10,801 nt of DNA from Myxococcales bacterium (GTDB lineage: Bacteria > Myxococcota_A > Bradymonadia > Bradymonadales > Bradymonadaceae). Shown piece by piece: positions 1 to 6,016 of this stretch (position 1 is the stretch's first letter; each line of letters starts with the position of its first letter). The notes beneath the pieces were generated by a model. It worked only from the letters and a program-made list of their open reading frames with translations, had not been told where the DNA came from and did no database searches. The translations under genes were made by a program, and so were the position numbers. Where the stretch lies: the NCBI GenBank assembly GCA_007120615.1, contig SKNI01000153.1:1-10801 (forward strand). Direction: 5' to 3'.

Positions 1-65
1 AGCTAAGTTCGCGTGTCATTGGTTGAATCTCGCTTTTTTGTGCGCTTCTTTTCAGGGTAAACGCT

Positions 66-80
66 GGCCTGATGCAGGCC
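66..80 (+). other. Small hairpin in the leader of the flavoprotein gene
   Basis: GGCCTG-ATG-CAGGCC is a perfect 6-bp inverted repeat with a 3-nt loop, 57 nt before the ATG at 137. No T-run follows, so it is not a convincing terminator. A tail structure of an upstream transcript or an mRNA leader hairpin is possible. I see nothing else supportable in bases 1-136 apart from the ribosome binding site at 124-129. Confidence 0.3.
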
Positions 81-136
81 GTATGCAACTTCGGGAATCG
101 AGGTTGGCTCCCCCGGCAAAGAGAAGGAGTAGGACG

Positions 137-1870
137 ATGGATATCAAATTAATCCAGGCACAGGTAGTCATCATCGGGGCGGGGGCGGCGGGGTTGCGCA
201 CGGCGATTGAGCTTACGTCTCAAGGGGTCGATTGTCTGGTGCTGGGCAAAAGAGAGCACGGCGATGCTCATACCAGCCAGGCCGCCGGCGGAATCAACGC
301 CTCTCTGGGGAGCCTCGACGAGGAGGACGACTGGACCTTGCACGGGGCCGACACCCTTCGGGAGGGGCATTTTATCTGTGATCCGGTGGCGGTGGAGCTT
401 TTGGCGCGGCGGGCCCCTGAGAGGATCCGGGAGCTGGCCACCTGGGGATGTCCCTTTGATCGAACCGAAGAGGGAGCGATTAATCAGCGCTATTTTGGAG
501 CGCAGAGCTTTCGGCGGACCTGTTTTGTGGGCGATCGCACGGGGGAGGCCGTGCTGGAGACCCTGGTGGAGCGGGCAAAGGAGCTGGAGGTTCCCTATCG
601 ACAGAACGTCTTTATAACCAAAATTCTCACCGAGGACGGCCGGGCATTGGGGGCCCTGGGTTGGGATATGGAGACGGGAGAAGCCCTTGTATTTTCGGGG
701 GCGGCGGTGGTCCTGGCTGCCGGAGGCTGCACAGCGCTCTATAAGCGAAGCTCATCGAGACCCGGTGAGAATACGGGGGATGCCACAGCGCTTGCGCTGG
801 CCGCGGGAGCGGGGTTGCGAGATATGGAGTTTATCCAATTTCACCCCACGGGGATGGTCTCTCCCGAAGAGTTGGTGGGCAAATTGGTCACCGAAGCGGT
901 TCGGGGAGAGGGGGCGCGTCTGACCAATACCGAGGGGGAGCGGTTTATGGAGCGCTACGCCCCGGAACAGATGGAGCTGTCGGCGCGCGATGTGGTGGCC
1001 CGGGCGATCGCTGAGGAGGTCTCTCAGGGGCGCGGGACGAAACGAAACGGGGTCTATCTGGATATCTCTCATCGAGATCGGGAGTTCATTCAGCGTCGGC
1101 TTCCCCGGATCTACGATCGATTCATGGACAACGGAGTCGATATCGCCAATGAGCCCATGGAGGTTGCGCCCACGGCTCATTACGCCATGGGCGGAGTGAA
1201 GGTGGATTTTCGAACCGGAAAGACGGATGTAGAAGGTCTGTTCGCCGTAGGAGAGTCCACGGCCGGGGTGCACGGAGCCAATCGCCTTGGGGGAAACTCG
1301 CTGGCGGAGACAGTGGTCTTTGGAGAGGTCACCGGGGCCTATCTGGCGGGCTGGGTGGAGGGACGAGAGCGCCCCGAGATCACTCCCCAGGCCGTGCGGG
1401 GGCATTTCGAGGAGTTGGAGGCCCGCTGTCGCCAGCACGGATCAGAGGGAGCCGAGGAGTTGATCGAGGAGTTGGGAGAGCTGCTGGAAGCGCGGGCCGG
1501 GATCGTGCGCACCAAAAAAGGAGTGGCGGCAGGCATTGAGGAGTTGGCCGGTCTTCGAGAGCGAGCAAAGAATCTCAAGATCTATACCCGGCCGGGGTCG
1601 ACGGCGTTTGTGCGGATGTGCAACCTGGACTTTATGCTCGATACGGCGGAGGTGCTGGTAGAGGCCGCTCGGATGCGAGAGGAGTCACGAGGGGCCCATT
1701 TTCGGGAGGATTTTGCAGAGACTCGGCCCCGGTGGAAGGTCTCTCTTGTGGGGCGGCGGGATGAGAAAGGGGCCCTTACGTTTGAGCGCGTGGAGGTCGG
1801 CGGGGTCCCGGCGGTGTTGAAAGAAGCGCTGGAGAGAGAGGTGGAGTTGGATTATCACCATCTGGAGTGA
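137..1870 (+). CDS. SdhA/FrdA-family flavoprotein (succinate dehydrogenase/fumarate reductase type; NadB-like role possible)
   Basis: The 577-residue protein has an N-terminal FAD dinucleotide motif (G14-A-G16-A-A-G19). It carries an HT...GGINASLG segment whose His45 sits where SdhA/FrdA enzymes bind FAD covalently; L-aspartate oxidases lack this His. The active-site set of the family is visible: His236 in FHPTGM, Glu253 before RGEGA, Arg284 in ARDVVAR, His348 in PTAHYAMGG and Arg383 in GANRLGGNSL. RTCFVGDRTG and the C-terminal REESRGAHFREDF are also typical. It should interconvert succinate and fumarate or oxidise a related dicarboxylate such as aspartate. The ATG at 137 is preferred over the in-frame TTG at 23 or ATG at 83, because AAGGAG lies at 124-129 with 7-nt spacing and homology begins there. 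No iron-sulfur subunit gene follows; upstream genes are outside the window. Family is near certain, the exact reaction is not. Confidence 0.9.
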   Translation: MDIKLIQAQVVIIGAGAAGLRTAIELTSQGVDCLVLGKREHGDAHTSQAAGGINASLGSLDEEDDWTLHGADTLREGHFICDPVAVELLARRAPERIRELATWGCPFDRTEEGAINQRYFGAQSFRRTCFVGDRTGEAVLETLVERAKELEVPYRQNVFITKILTEDGRALGALGWDMETGEALVFSGAAVVLAAGGCTALYKRSSSRPGENTGDATALALAAGAGLRDMEFIQFHPTGMVSPEELVGKLVTEAVRGEGARLTNTEGERFMERYAPEQMELSARDVVARAIAEEVSQGRGTKRNGVYLDISHRDREFIQRRLPRIYDRFMDNGVDIANEPMEVAPTAHYAMGGVKVDFRTGKTDVEGLFAVGESTAGVHGANRLGGNSLAETVVFGEVTGAYLAGWVEGRERPEITPQAVRGHFEELEARCRQHGSEGAEELIEELGELLEARAGIVRTKKGVAAGIEELAGLRERAKNLKIYTRPGSTAFVRMCNLDFMLDTAEVLVEAARMREESRGAHFREDFAETRPRWKVSLVGRRDEKGALTFERVEVGGVPAVLKEALEREVELDYHHLE

Positions 1871-1875
1871 TGAGT

Positions 1876-3228
1876 TCAGATAGACTTCAGGCGGGCTTCG
1901 GCGTCGCGCTCGACCTGACGGGCGATCGTTCGGCCTTCGTCGACGTCGACCATCAATAGGATGGCTCCGCCGATGATGAAGAAGAGGATGATCGACAAAA
2001 TCGCTTCGCGGCTGGAGCCGGTGAGATAGATCATGACGGCGAAGATGGCGGGGCCGAAGATGCCGGCGAATTTCTCAAAGACCGCAAAAAATCCGAAAAA
2101 CTCCCCTGACTTAAAGCGAGGGATCATGCTGGCAAAGAGCGACCTGGAGAGAGCCTGAGTGCCGCCCTGGACCATGCCCACGAGAAAAGCCAGGATCATG
2201 AAGTGGACGGCAGAAGTCATAAAATAGGCCAGCACGCTGATAATCATATAGACGAAGAGGCCGATGAAGAGGGTATTCTTGGTGCCCATTCGACCGGCGA
2301 CGGCCCCGAAGATGAAGGTAAAGGGGATCCCCACGACCTGGACGATCATGATCGATCCCACCAGAGCACCCCGCTCCAGTCCCAGCTCGGCCCCGTAGAT
2401 GGTGGCCATGCGGATGATCGTTCCGATTCCATCGTTGTAGATCAAGAATGCCAGGAGCATCAAAAATGCCTGGCGATATCCCCTCAACTCTCCAAAGGTT
2501 CGGCGAAGTCGCATAAAGCCCATGCGCACCGCTTCGAGGGCGGTGGCGTCGGTGTCGGCGACGGCCACCGGAGGCTCGGAGACACGTAAGAAAAGCGGGA
2601 CGGTAAAGGCGGCCCACCAGATGGCGACGGCGATAAAGGAGAGTCGTGTGGGGAGGGTGCTGTCGGTGGGGAGGCCAAAGATCTGGGGCTCCATGATCAT
2701 GACCAGGCAAAATCCGAGGAGGACGGTGGCTCCGCAATAGCCGATGGCGAATCCGGCGGTGGAGACCCGGTCGATCTCGTCCTGTTTGGCGATATGGGGC
2801 AACATGGCGTCGTAAAAGATCATGGAGCCGTTGGCGCCGATATTGGCCAGAATAAAGAGGGTTGCCGCAAGAACCCACTGGCCTTCGTGGATGAAATACA
2901 TCCCGGCGACGGCGGCGACGCCGATTCCGGCGAAGGTTCCCAGGAGGCGCTTTTTGATGGCGATATAATCGGTGATCGCGCCGACTACGGGGGCGATCCC
3001 GGCGACCAGAATCAGGGCGATGGTGGTGGCCGTCGCGAAGTGCTGGGTGGCCAATGTGGCGGGGAGGTCGGCGGCGGCGACCTGCTGAAAATAGATGGGA
3101 AATACGGTGACCACCACGACGGCGTAAAAGCCGGTGATGGCCCAGTCGTACATCGCCCAGGCGCGAAGTTCGGGCCGGTGGAGGCCGAGCTTTTCGAGGA
3201 TCGAGTGAAAGCGAGAAGTTGTGGCCAT
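1876..3228 (-). CDS. MFS transporter of the UMF1/Atg22 family
   Basis: This is a 450-residue, strongly hydrophobic protein with roughly twelve predicted membrane helices and a short charged cytoplasmic loop in the middle (about residues 215-245). Family hallmarks of UMF1/Atg22-type major facilitator proteins are visible: RAWAMYDWA near residue 22, VFPIYF at 42, an MFS motif-A-like GAITDYIAIKKR at 83-94, SMIFYDAMLPHI at about 135, and RVSTAGFAIGYCG at about 154. Eukaryotic Atg22 exports amino acids from the vacuole; substrates of bacterial members are mostly unknown, so no substrate is assigned. The ATG at 3228 starts 26 bp after the sixA-like gene ends, with only a weak AGG upstream, so it is probably co-transcribed with that gene. 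Its stop lies 5 bp from the stop of the convergent flavoprotein gene. Confidence 0.9.
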   Translation of the reverse strand: MATTSRFHSILEKLGLHRPELRAWAMYDWAITGFYAVVVVTVFPIYFQQVAAADLPATLATQHFATATTIALILVAGIAPVVGAITDYIAIKKRLLGTFAGIGVAAVAGMYFIHEGQWVLAATLFILANIGANGSMIFYDAMLPHIAKQDEIDRVSTAGFAIGYCGATVLLGFCLVMIMEPQIFGLPTDSTLPTRLSFIAVAIWWAAFTVPLFLRVSEPPVAVADTDATALEAVRMGFMRLRRTFGELRGYRQAFLMLLAFLIYNDGIGTIIRMATIYGAELGLERGALVGSIMIVQVVGIPFTFIFGAVAGRMGTKNTLFIGLFVYMIISVLAYFMTSAVHFMILAFLVGMVQGGTQALSRSLFASMIPRFKSGEFFGFFAVFEKFAGIFGPAIFAVMIYLTGSSREAILSIILFFIIGGAILLMVDVDEGRTIARQVERDAEARLKSI

Positions 3229-3254
3229 GAGAGCCTGTCAGCGGCGTGGGGACG

Positions 3255-3743
3255 TCAGATCTGGCGAGGCCGAAGGAGCTGGACCAATTCAAAACTGCCG
3301 GCTCCGGAGACATCCTGCCAGGAATCCGCCGTGGCGTGAAGCAGAGCGGCATTGGCGGTGGTCAGGCGGTGATGTTCGCCGCAATAATAGCTGATCGCCG
3401 ACTGCCAGCCCGGATTGTGGCCGAGAAGCAGTACATCGGAGATTTCATCGGGGATCTCTGAGAGGGCGTCATGGATGGCGTCGACACCAGCCAGGTAAAA
3501 GGACTCCGCAAAGAGGACCTCAGGGGTGTGCTCGAAGAAGGGTGCCATGGCCTCCCAGGTCTGGCGAGTGCGGAGGGCGTCGCTGCTGATGACCTGGCGG
3601 GGGCTCCACCCGAGTTGGACGAGGCGCTCGGCGATTTCCTGAGCCTCTTTGAGACCGCGCTCGCTTAAGGGGCGCTGGTGGTCGGAGGTTGAGTTGTCGT
3701 GGGGGCTCTTTGCGTGCCTCATCACGATTAAACGGCGTTCCAT
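3255..3743 (-). CDS. sixA: SixA-like phosphohistidine phosphatase (histidine phosphatase superfamily)
   Basis: The 162-residue cytosolic enzyme is close to the usual length of SixA. The RHAK signature (Arg9, His10) provides the phosphorylated histidine. DHQRPLSERG (21-30) matches the SixA-specific DxxRPLxxxG segment, SSDALRTRQT (53-62) carries the second arginine, and LLLGHNPGW has the second catalytic His109. Family members remove phosphate from phosphohistidine on signalling or phosphotransferase-system proteins; the partner here is unknown. The frame is open upstream to an ATG at 3845. The start at 3743 is chosen because GGAG lies 6 nt ahead of it and RHAK is normally at the extreme N terminus. 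First gene of a probable operon with the downstream MFS transporter. Confidence 0.88.
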   Translation of the reverse strand: MERRLIVMRHAKSPHDNSTSDHQRPLSERGLKEAQEIAERLVQLGWSPRQVISSDALRTRQTWEAMAPFFEHTPEVLFAESFYLAGVDAIHDALSEIPDEISDVLLLGHNPGWQSAISYYCGEHHRLTTANAALLHATADSWQDVSGAGSFELVQLLRPRQI

Positions 3744-3769
3744 AATAATCTCCGATTTGTGTCGGTGGA

Positions 3770-3787
3770 CTGATAATAAAGTATCAG
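3770..3787. promoter_or_regulatory. Operator-like dyad upstream of the sixA-like gene
   Basis: CTGATAATAAAGTATCAG is a perfect 6-bp inverted repeat (CTGATA/TATCAG) around an AT-rich 6-bp centre, 27 bp before the sixA-like start. On the minus strand it contains TATTAT (3773-3778), which matches 5 of 6 bases of a sigma70 -10 element. No -35 at proper spacing is clear. Position and symmetry suggest a promoter/operator, but chance is possible. Confidence 0.3.
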
Positions 3788-3810
3788 AATGGAGCCATTT
3801 GTGAAGGACG

Positions 3811-3862
3811 AGAAGGGCAAGAGCAAGAGCAAGGGCCTTCGCCAAGGGGCCAAGGGGCCAAG
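3811..3862. repeat. Purine-rich imperfect short tandem repeats
   Basis: The plus strand is dominated by GGGCAAGAGCAAGAGCAAGG (a roughly 6-bp period) around 3815-3834, then 2.6 copies of the 8-bp unit CCAAGGGG at 3842-3862. The purine bias continues to about 3890. This is low-complexity, probably slippage-prone DNA, and no coding signal is seen in it. Confidence 0.6.
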
Positions 3863-3975
3863 ACGCGGAGGAAGGGCAAGGAAAGGGGAGTAATCGATGG
3901 GCGCCGAATCGGCGGGAGTTGTAGCGTCGACGGCTTGTTGGGAAGCGGCACGGGCGTTATATGAGCAGATCTGTT

Positions 3976-4009
3976 GCTGGCGGAAGAGGTGGCTGGCGGA
4001 AGAGGTGGC
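3976..4009. repeat. 16-bp perfect tandem duplication
   Basis: GCTGGCGGAAGAGGTG occurs at 3976-3991 and again at 3992-4007, and the next two bases (GC) also repeat. The 16-bp unit is not a multiple of three, so it would shift any frame read through it. This argues mildly that the stretch lies in a 5' untranslated region, before the start proposed at 4059. Confidence 0.85.
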
Positions 4010-4058
4010 AGTTATGAGATGTTCTGTGATCGAAGGCGGTATTGTTGCGAGGAAAAGT

Positions 4059-4406
4059 ATGAACCTGGAACGCTTCGACCTGATCGTAAAGATTCGCATT
4101 TTTGTGAGCGCCATCGTATTCGCCATCTTTATCGGTGTCGGATTCCACGCTGCAATTGTGGGATGGTTGAGCGATAACCCGACCCCTGCGGTGGTGTTGT
4201 TGGTGATCGCTTTTCTGGCCTGTCCCCGGCGGGTATTGCCCAAAAATTGGGAGGCCCAGACCGAAGAGGATCGGCAGCTACGGGAGGAGCGAAAATATCA
4301 AGAGAGACGACTTCAAAAGGTTCGCCTCTTCTATTTTTTCGTAGCGTTCTTCTTACTCGCCCTGCTTCCGTTTTTTCTGGGTGAGCCAGTTTTTCGAATG
4401 ACGTGA
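4059..4406 (+). CDS. Small hypothetical membrane protein (three predicted TM helices)
   Basis: I do not recognise a family for this 115-residue protein. It has hydrophobic helices at about residues 9-30 and 38-53. A highly charged Glu/Arg/Lys/Gln-rich segment (about 58-87, probably helical or coiled) follows, then a third hydrophobic helix at about 89-108. The ATG at 4059 is chosen because GAGGA lies just upstream (4049-4053) and the protein then begins directly before the first helix. An ATG at 3897 with a strong purine-rich site would give 169 residues, with a Cys/Trp-rich N terminus that looks less like real protein. The stop is 9 nt before the TTG start of the DsbA-like gene, so the two are likely one operon. 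It could assist envelope function, but no role is shown. Confidence 0.65.
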   Translation: MNLERFDLIVKIRIFVSAIVFAIFIGVGFHAAIVGWLSDNPTPAVVLLVIAFLACPRRVLPKNWEAQTEEDRQLREERKYQERRLQKVRLFYFFVAFFLLALLPFFLGEPVFRMT

Positions 4407-4415
4407 GGTAAAAGA

Positions 4416-5855
4416 TTGGGAGATCGACGATTCTGGATAGTGTGGATCATTGCGATTTTCGGGGTGGGATGCGCCACCGGTGGGGAAGAGAGCCAGAAGG
4501 GAGCGCCTGCTCATAACGATTGCGTCAGCGGTGAGGGGCAGCGGTTTTTGACCTATTGCGCCTCTCCCGAAGCAGCGCGGTTGGCCCGGCGACAACATAC
4601 GATTGGTCGGGCTGCCGATGAGGAGGTTGGAGCGCAGGATATGGTTCCTCTTCCGGTGGAGGCGGCGCCGGTCTTCGGTAGTTCCGACGCGGCGTTGACG
4701 ATTCATCTCTTCAGTGATTTTCGCTGTTCCGGTTGTCGGGAGGTCTTCGAATTGTTGACCGCAGAGGTAGAGAAAAATCCGGACGATGTGCGCCTGGTTT
4801 TTCGTCACACCCCCACCGATGATGCAGGGGAAGTGCTGGCGCGTGGTGCGATTGCCGCGGCGGAGCAGGGAAAATTCTGGGAATTCGCCAGGGAGTTATA
4901 CGAGCAGGGGGGCCTTGACGACCTCGCTGAATTGCCGGCGGTGGCAGCGTCCAGCGGTCTCGACGTGGAGACCTGGCAGCGAGATCGCGAGCGAGAGCGC
5001 ATCGGGGCAACACTTGCGCGGGACGGGAGATTGGCCGATGAGGTCGATGTCGTGGGGGTGCCCACGTTTTTTATCAACGGTCAGCGAATGGTGGGAGCCG
5101 TTCCGGTGGATGAGGTGGAAGAGTTCGTTCGGCAGGAACGAGCCGAGATCGAGTCGATGGCGGCGGCTGGACTGGTGGGGACGGAGATCAGTTGGCGGCG
5201 GATTTTGCAGAATTATCGGCCGGTCAACTGGGAGGCTGTGGAGGAGCGAGAAGAGGAACTCGAGCAGAGTCTCAGGGTCGCTTATGTGCCCGTCGGTGAC
5301 GCCCCTCGGATGGGAGCCTCTCGAGAGGAGAGCTCGGTGACCGTGGTGGTCTTTGCCGACTTTGAATGTCCCTATTGTGAAGAATCGGCCCAGGTGTGGA
5401 GAGAACTCGTTGCGCTCTATGAGTCGGCGGGGCTGCGGGTGGTATTTAAGCATTTTCCGATTCAGCAAGGAGCAGAAAGAGTCGCGGCAGCCTCGGTGCT
5501 GGCCCATGGAATCGGGGAGTTCTGGAGCTTTCATGACGCCGTATTTGAAGGGGCGTTGGAGGACGACGGGATTCAACAACTATTGGAGAACCTGGGATGG
5601 AGTGGTGACCTGGAAGAAGAGTTGGCAGGGGCAAAGGCCGTAGTCCAGGCGGATCGGGAGTTCGGGCGGGGCGTCGGGGTCGATGGAACGCCGACGATTT
5701 TTATCAACGGGATTCACCTGATGGGGGTGTGGTCGGTGGAGGAGTTGGCGCCCCTGATCGAGGATCAGATGGAGCTGGGAGAGACCCTCAGAGAATTGAC
5801 CGGAAATGGTGGCGAGGAGTTGTATCGAGATCTGGTGGAGATCAACGGGGATTGA
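4416..5855 (+). CDS. Lipoprotein with two tandem DsbA-like thioredoxin-fold domains
   Basis: The protein has 479 residues. It starts at TTG 4416, supported by TGAGGT at 4404-4409 with 6-nt spacing. Residues 1-19 form a signal peptide ending in a lipobox-like GVGC (Cys19; Gly at -3 is atypical), so it is probably membrane-anchored outside the cytoplasm. Domain 1 (about 85-240) has the redox motif C104-S-G-C107 and the cis-Pro loop GVPTFFING (Pro216). Domain 2 (about 295-450) has C318-P-Y-C321 and GTPTIFING (Pro426). Both follow the DsbA/thioredoxin order, with a helical insertion between motif and loop. Two more cysteines, Cys36 and Cys48, lie between the lipobox and domain 1. It should oxidise or shuffle disulfides in exported proteins. 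The next gene downstream encodes a very cysteine-rich lipoprotein, a plausible client. Confidence 0.88.
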   Translation: MGDRRFWIVWIIAIFGVGCATGGEESQKGAPAHNDCVSGEGQRFLTYCASPEAARLARRQHTIGRAADEEVGAQDMVPLPVEAAPVFGSSDAALTIHLFSDFRCSGCREVFELLTAEVEKNPDDVRLVFRHTPTDDAGEVLARGAIAAAEQGKFWEFARELYEQGGLDDLAELPAVAASSGLDVETWQRDRERERIGATLARDGRLADEVDVVGVPTFFINGQRMVGAVPVDEVEEFVRQERAEIESMAAAGLVGTEISWRRILQNYRPVNWEAVEEREEELEQSLRVAYVPVGDAPRMGASREESSVTVVVFADFECPYCEESAQVWRELVALYESAGLRVVFKHFPIQQGAERVAAASVLAHGIGEFWSFHDAVFEGALEDDGIQQLLENLGWSGDLEEELAGAKAVVQADREFGRGVGVDGTPTIFINGIHLMGVWSVEELAPLIEDQMELGETLRELTGNGGEELYRDLVEINGD

Positions 5856-6016
5856 ATAGATGTCTGTGCACCGGGTGGCGAGTTGTGTTATGAATGGTCG
5901 CACGTCGTAAAGAGATAGCCTTTAATGCAGTGCTGACCTTCGGGCAGCAGTAGGGGCATAAACTGTGGAGCCAGGTGGGCTCTTGGGGTGGATCTGTGAG
6001 TGTTGGGAGGGAGTCG
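5856..6016. other. Intergenic stretch before the RCC1-like lipoprotein gene
   Basis: The 161-bp gap has a short inverted repeat GAGCC-AGGTG-GGCTC at 5968-5982, without a following T-run. It is too weak to call a terminator and may be a leader hairpin. No clear sigma70 promoter is seen, so whether the RCC1-like gene shares the upstream transcript is open. Confidence 0.35.

Larger units (their letters stand above)
3744..4058. other. Divergent intergenic region with short repeats
   Basis: About 315 bp lie between the leftward sixA-like gene and the proposed start of the rightward membrane protein. The region holds an 18-bp dyad (3770-3787), a purine-rich stretch of short imperfect repeats (3811-3895) and a 16-bp tandem duplication (3976-4009). 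The reading frame of the membrane protein is open back to an ATG at 3897. That ATG has a good AGGGGAG-like site ending at 3890, so an N-terminal extension of 54 residues cannot be excluded. I see no RNA gene here. Confidence 0.5.

Noticed and set aside
23..136. Upstream TTG/ATG starts for the flavoprotein (38 extra residues)
   Set aside because: AAGGAG at 124-129 points to 137. The extra residues are Arg/Pro-rich and precede the normal start of the FAD domain.
752..1438. Minus-strand 228-codon open frame inside the flavoprotein gene
   Set aside because: It lies antisense to the conserved FAD/active-site region of the flavoprotein and shows no recognisable motif.
2794..3339. Plus-strand 181-codon frame antisense to the transporter
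   Set aside because: Its Gly/Asp-rich, low-hydrophobicity composition is typical of the complement of a membrane-protein gene; no motif is visible.
2111..3352. Minus-strand 413-codon open frame overlapping the MFS gene
   Set aside because: Its translation is dominated by Arg, His, Pro and Gly with no domain. The overlapping frame encodes a clear UMF1-type transporter, so this is a GC-driven shadow.
3744..3845. N-terminal extension of the SixA-like protein that looks like a signal peptide
   Set aside because: The hydrophobic Ala/Leu run comes from the purine-rich repeat read on the other strand. A GGAG site sits at correct spacing before 3743, and the RHAK motif belongs at the N terminus of a cytosolic enzyme.
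3811..4009. Short repeats as a possible CRISPR array or replication iterons
   Set aside because: Units are 6, 8 and 16 bp, abut without spacers, and occur only two or three times; no Cas or Rep gene is nearby.
4896..5579. Minus-strand 227-codon frame under the tandem DsbA-like gene
   Set aside because: It is antisense to two well-conserved thioredoxin-fold domains, with no ribosome site or domain of its own.
5968..5982. GAGCC-N5-GGCTC inverted repeat as a terminator after the DsbA-like gene
   Set aside because: It has only a 5-bp stem with no T-run, and lies over 100 bp beyond the stop and close to the next start. It is noted only as a leader structure.
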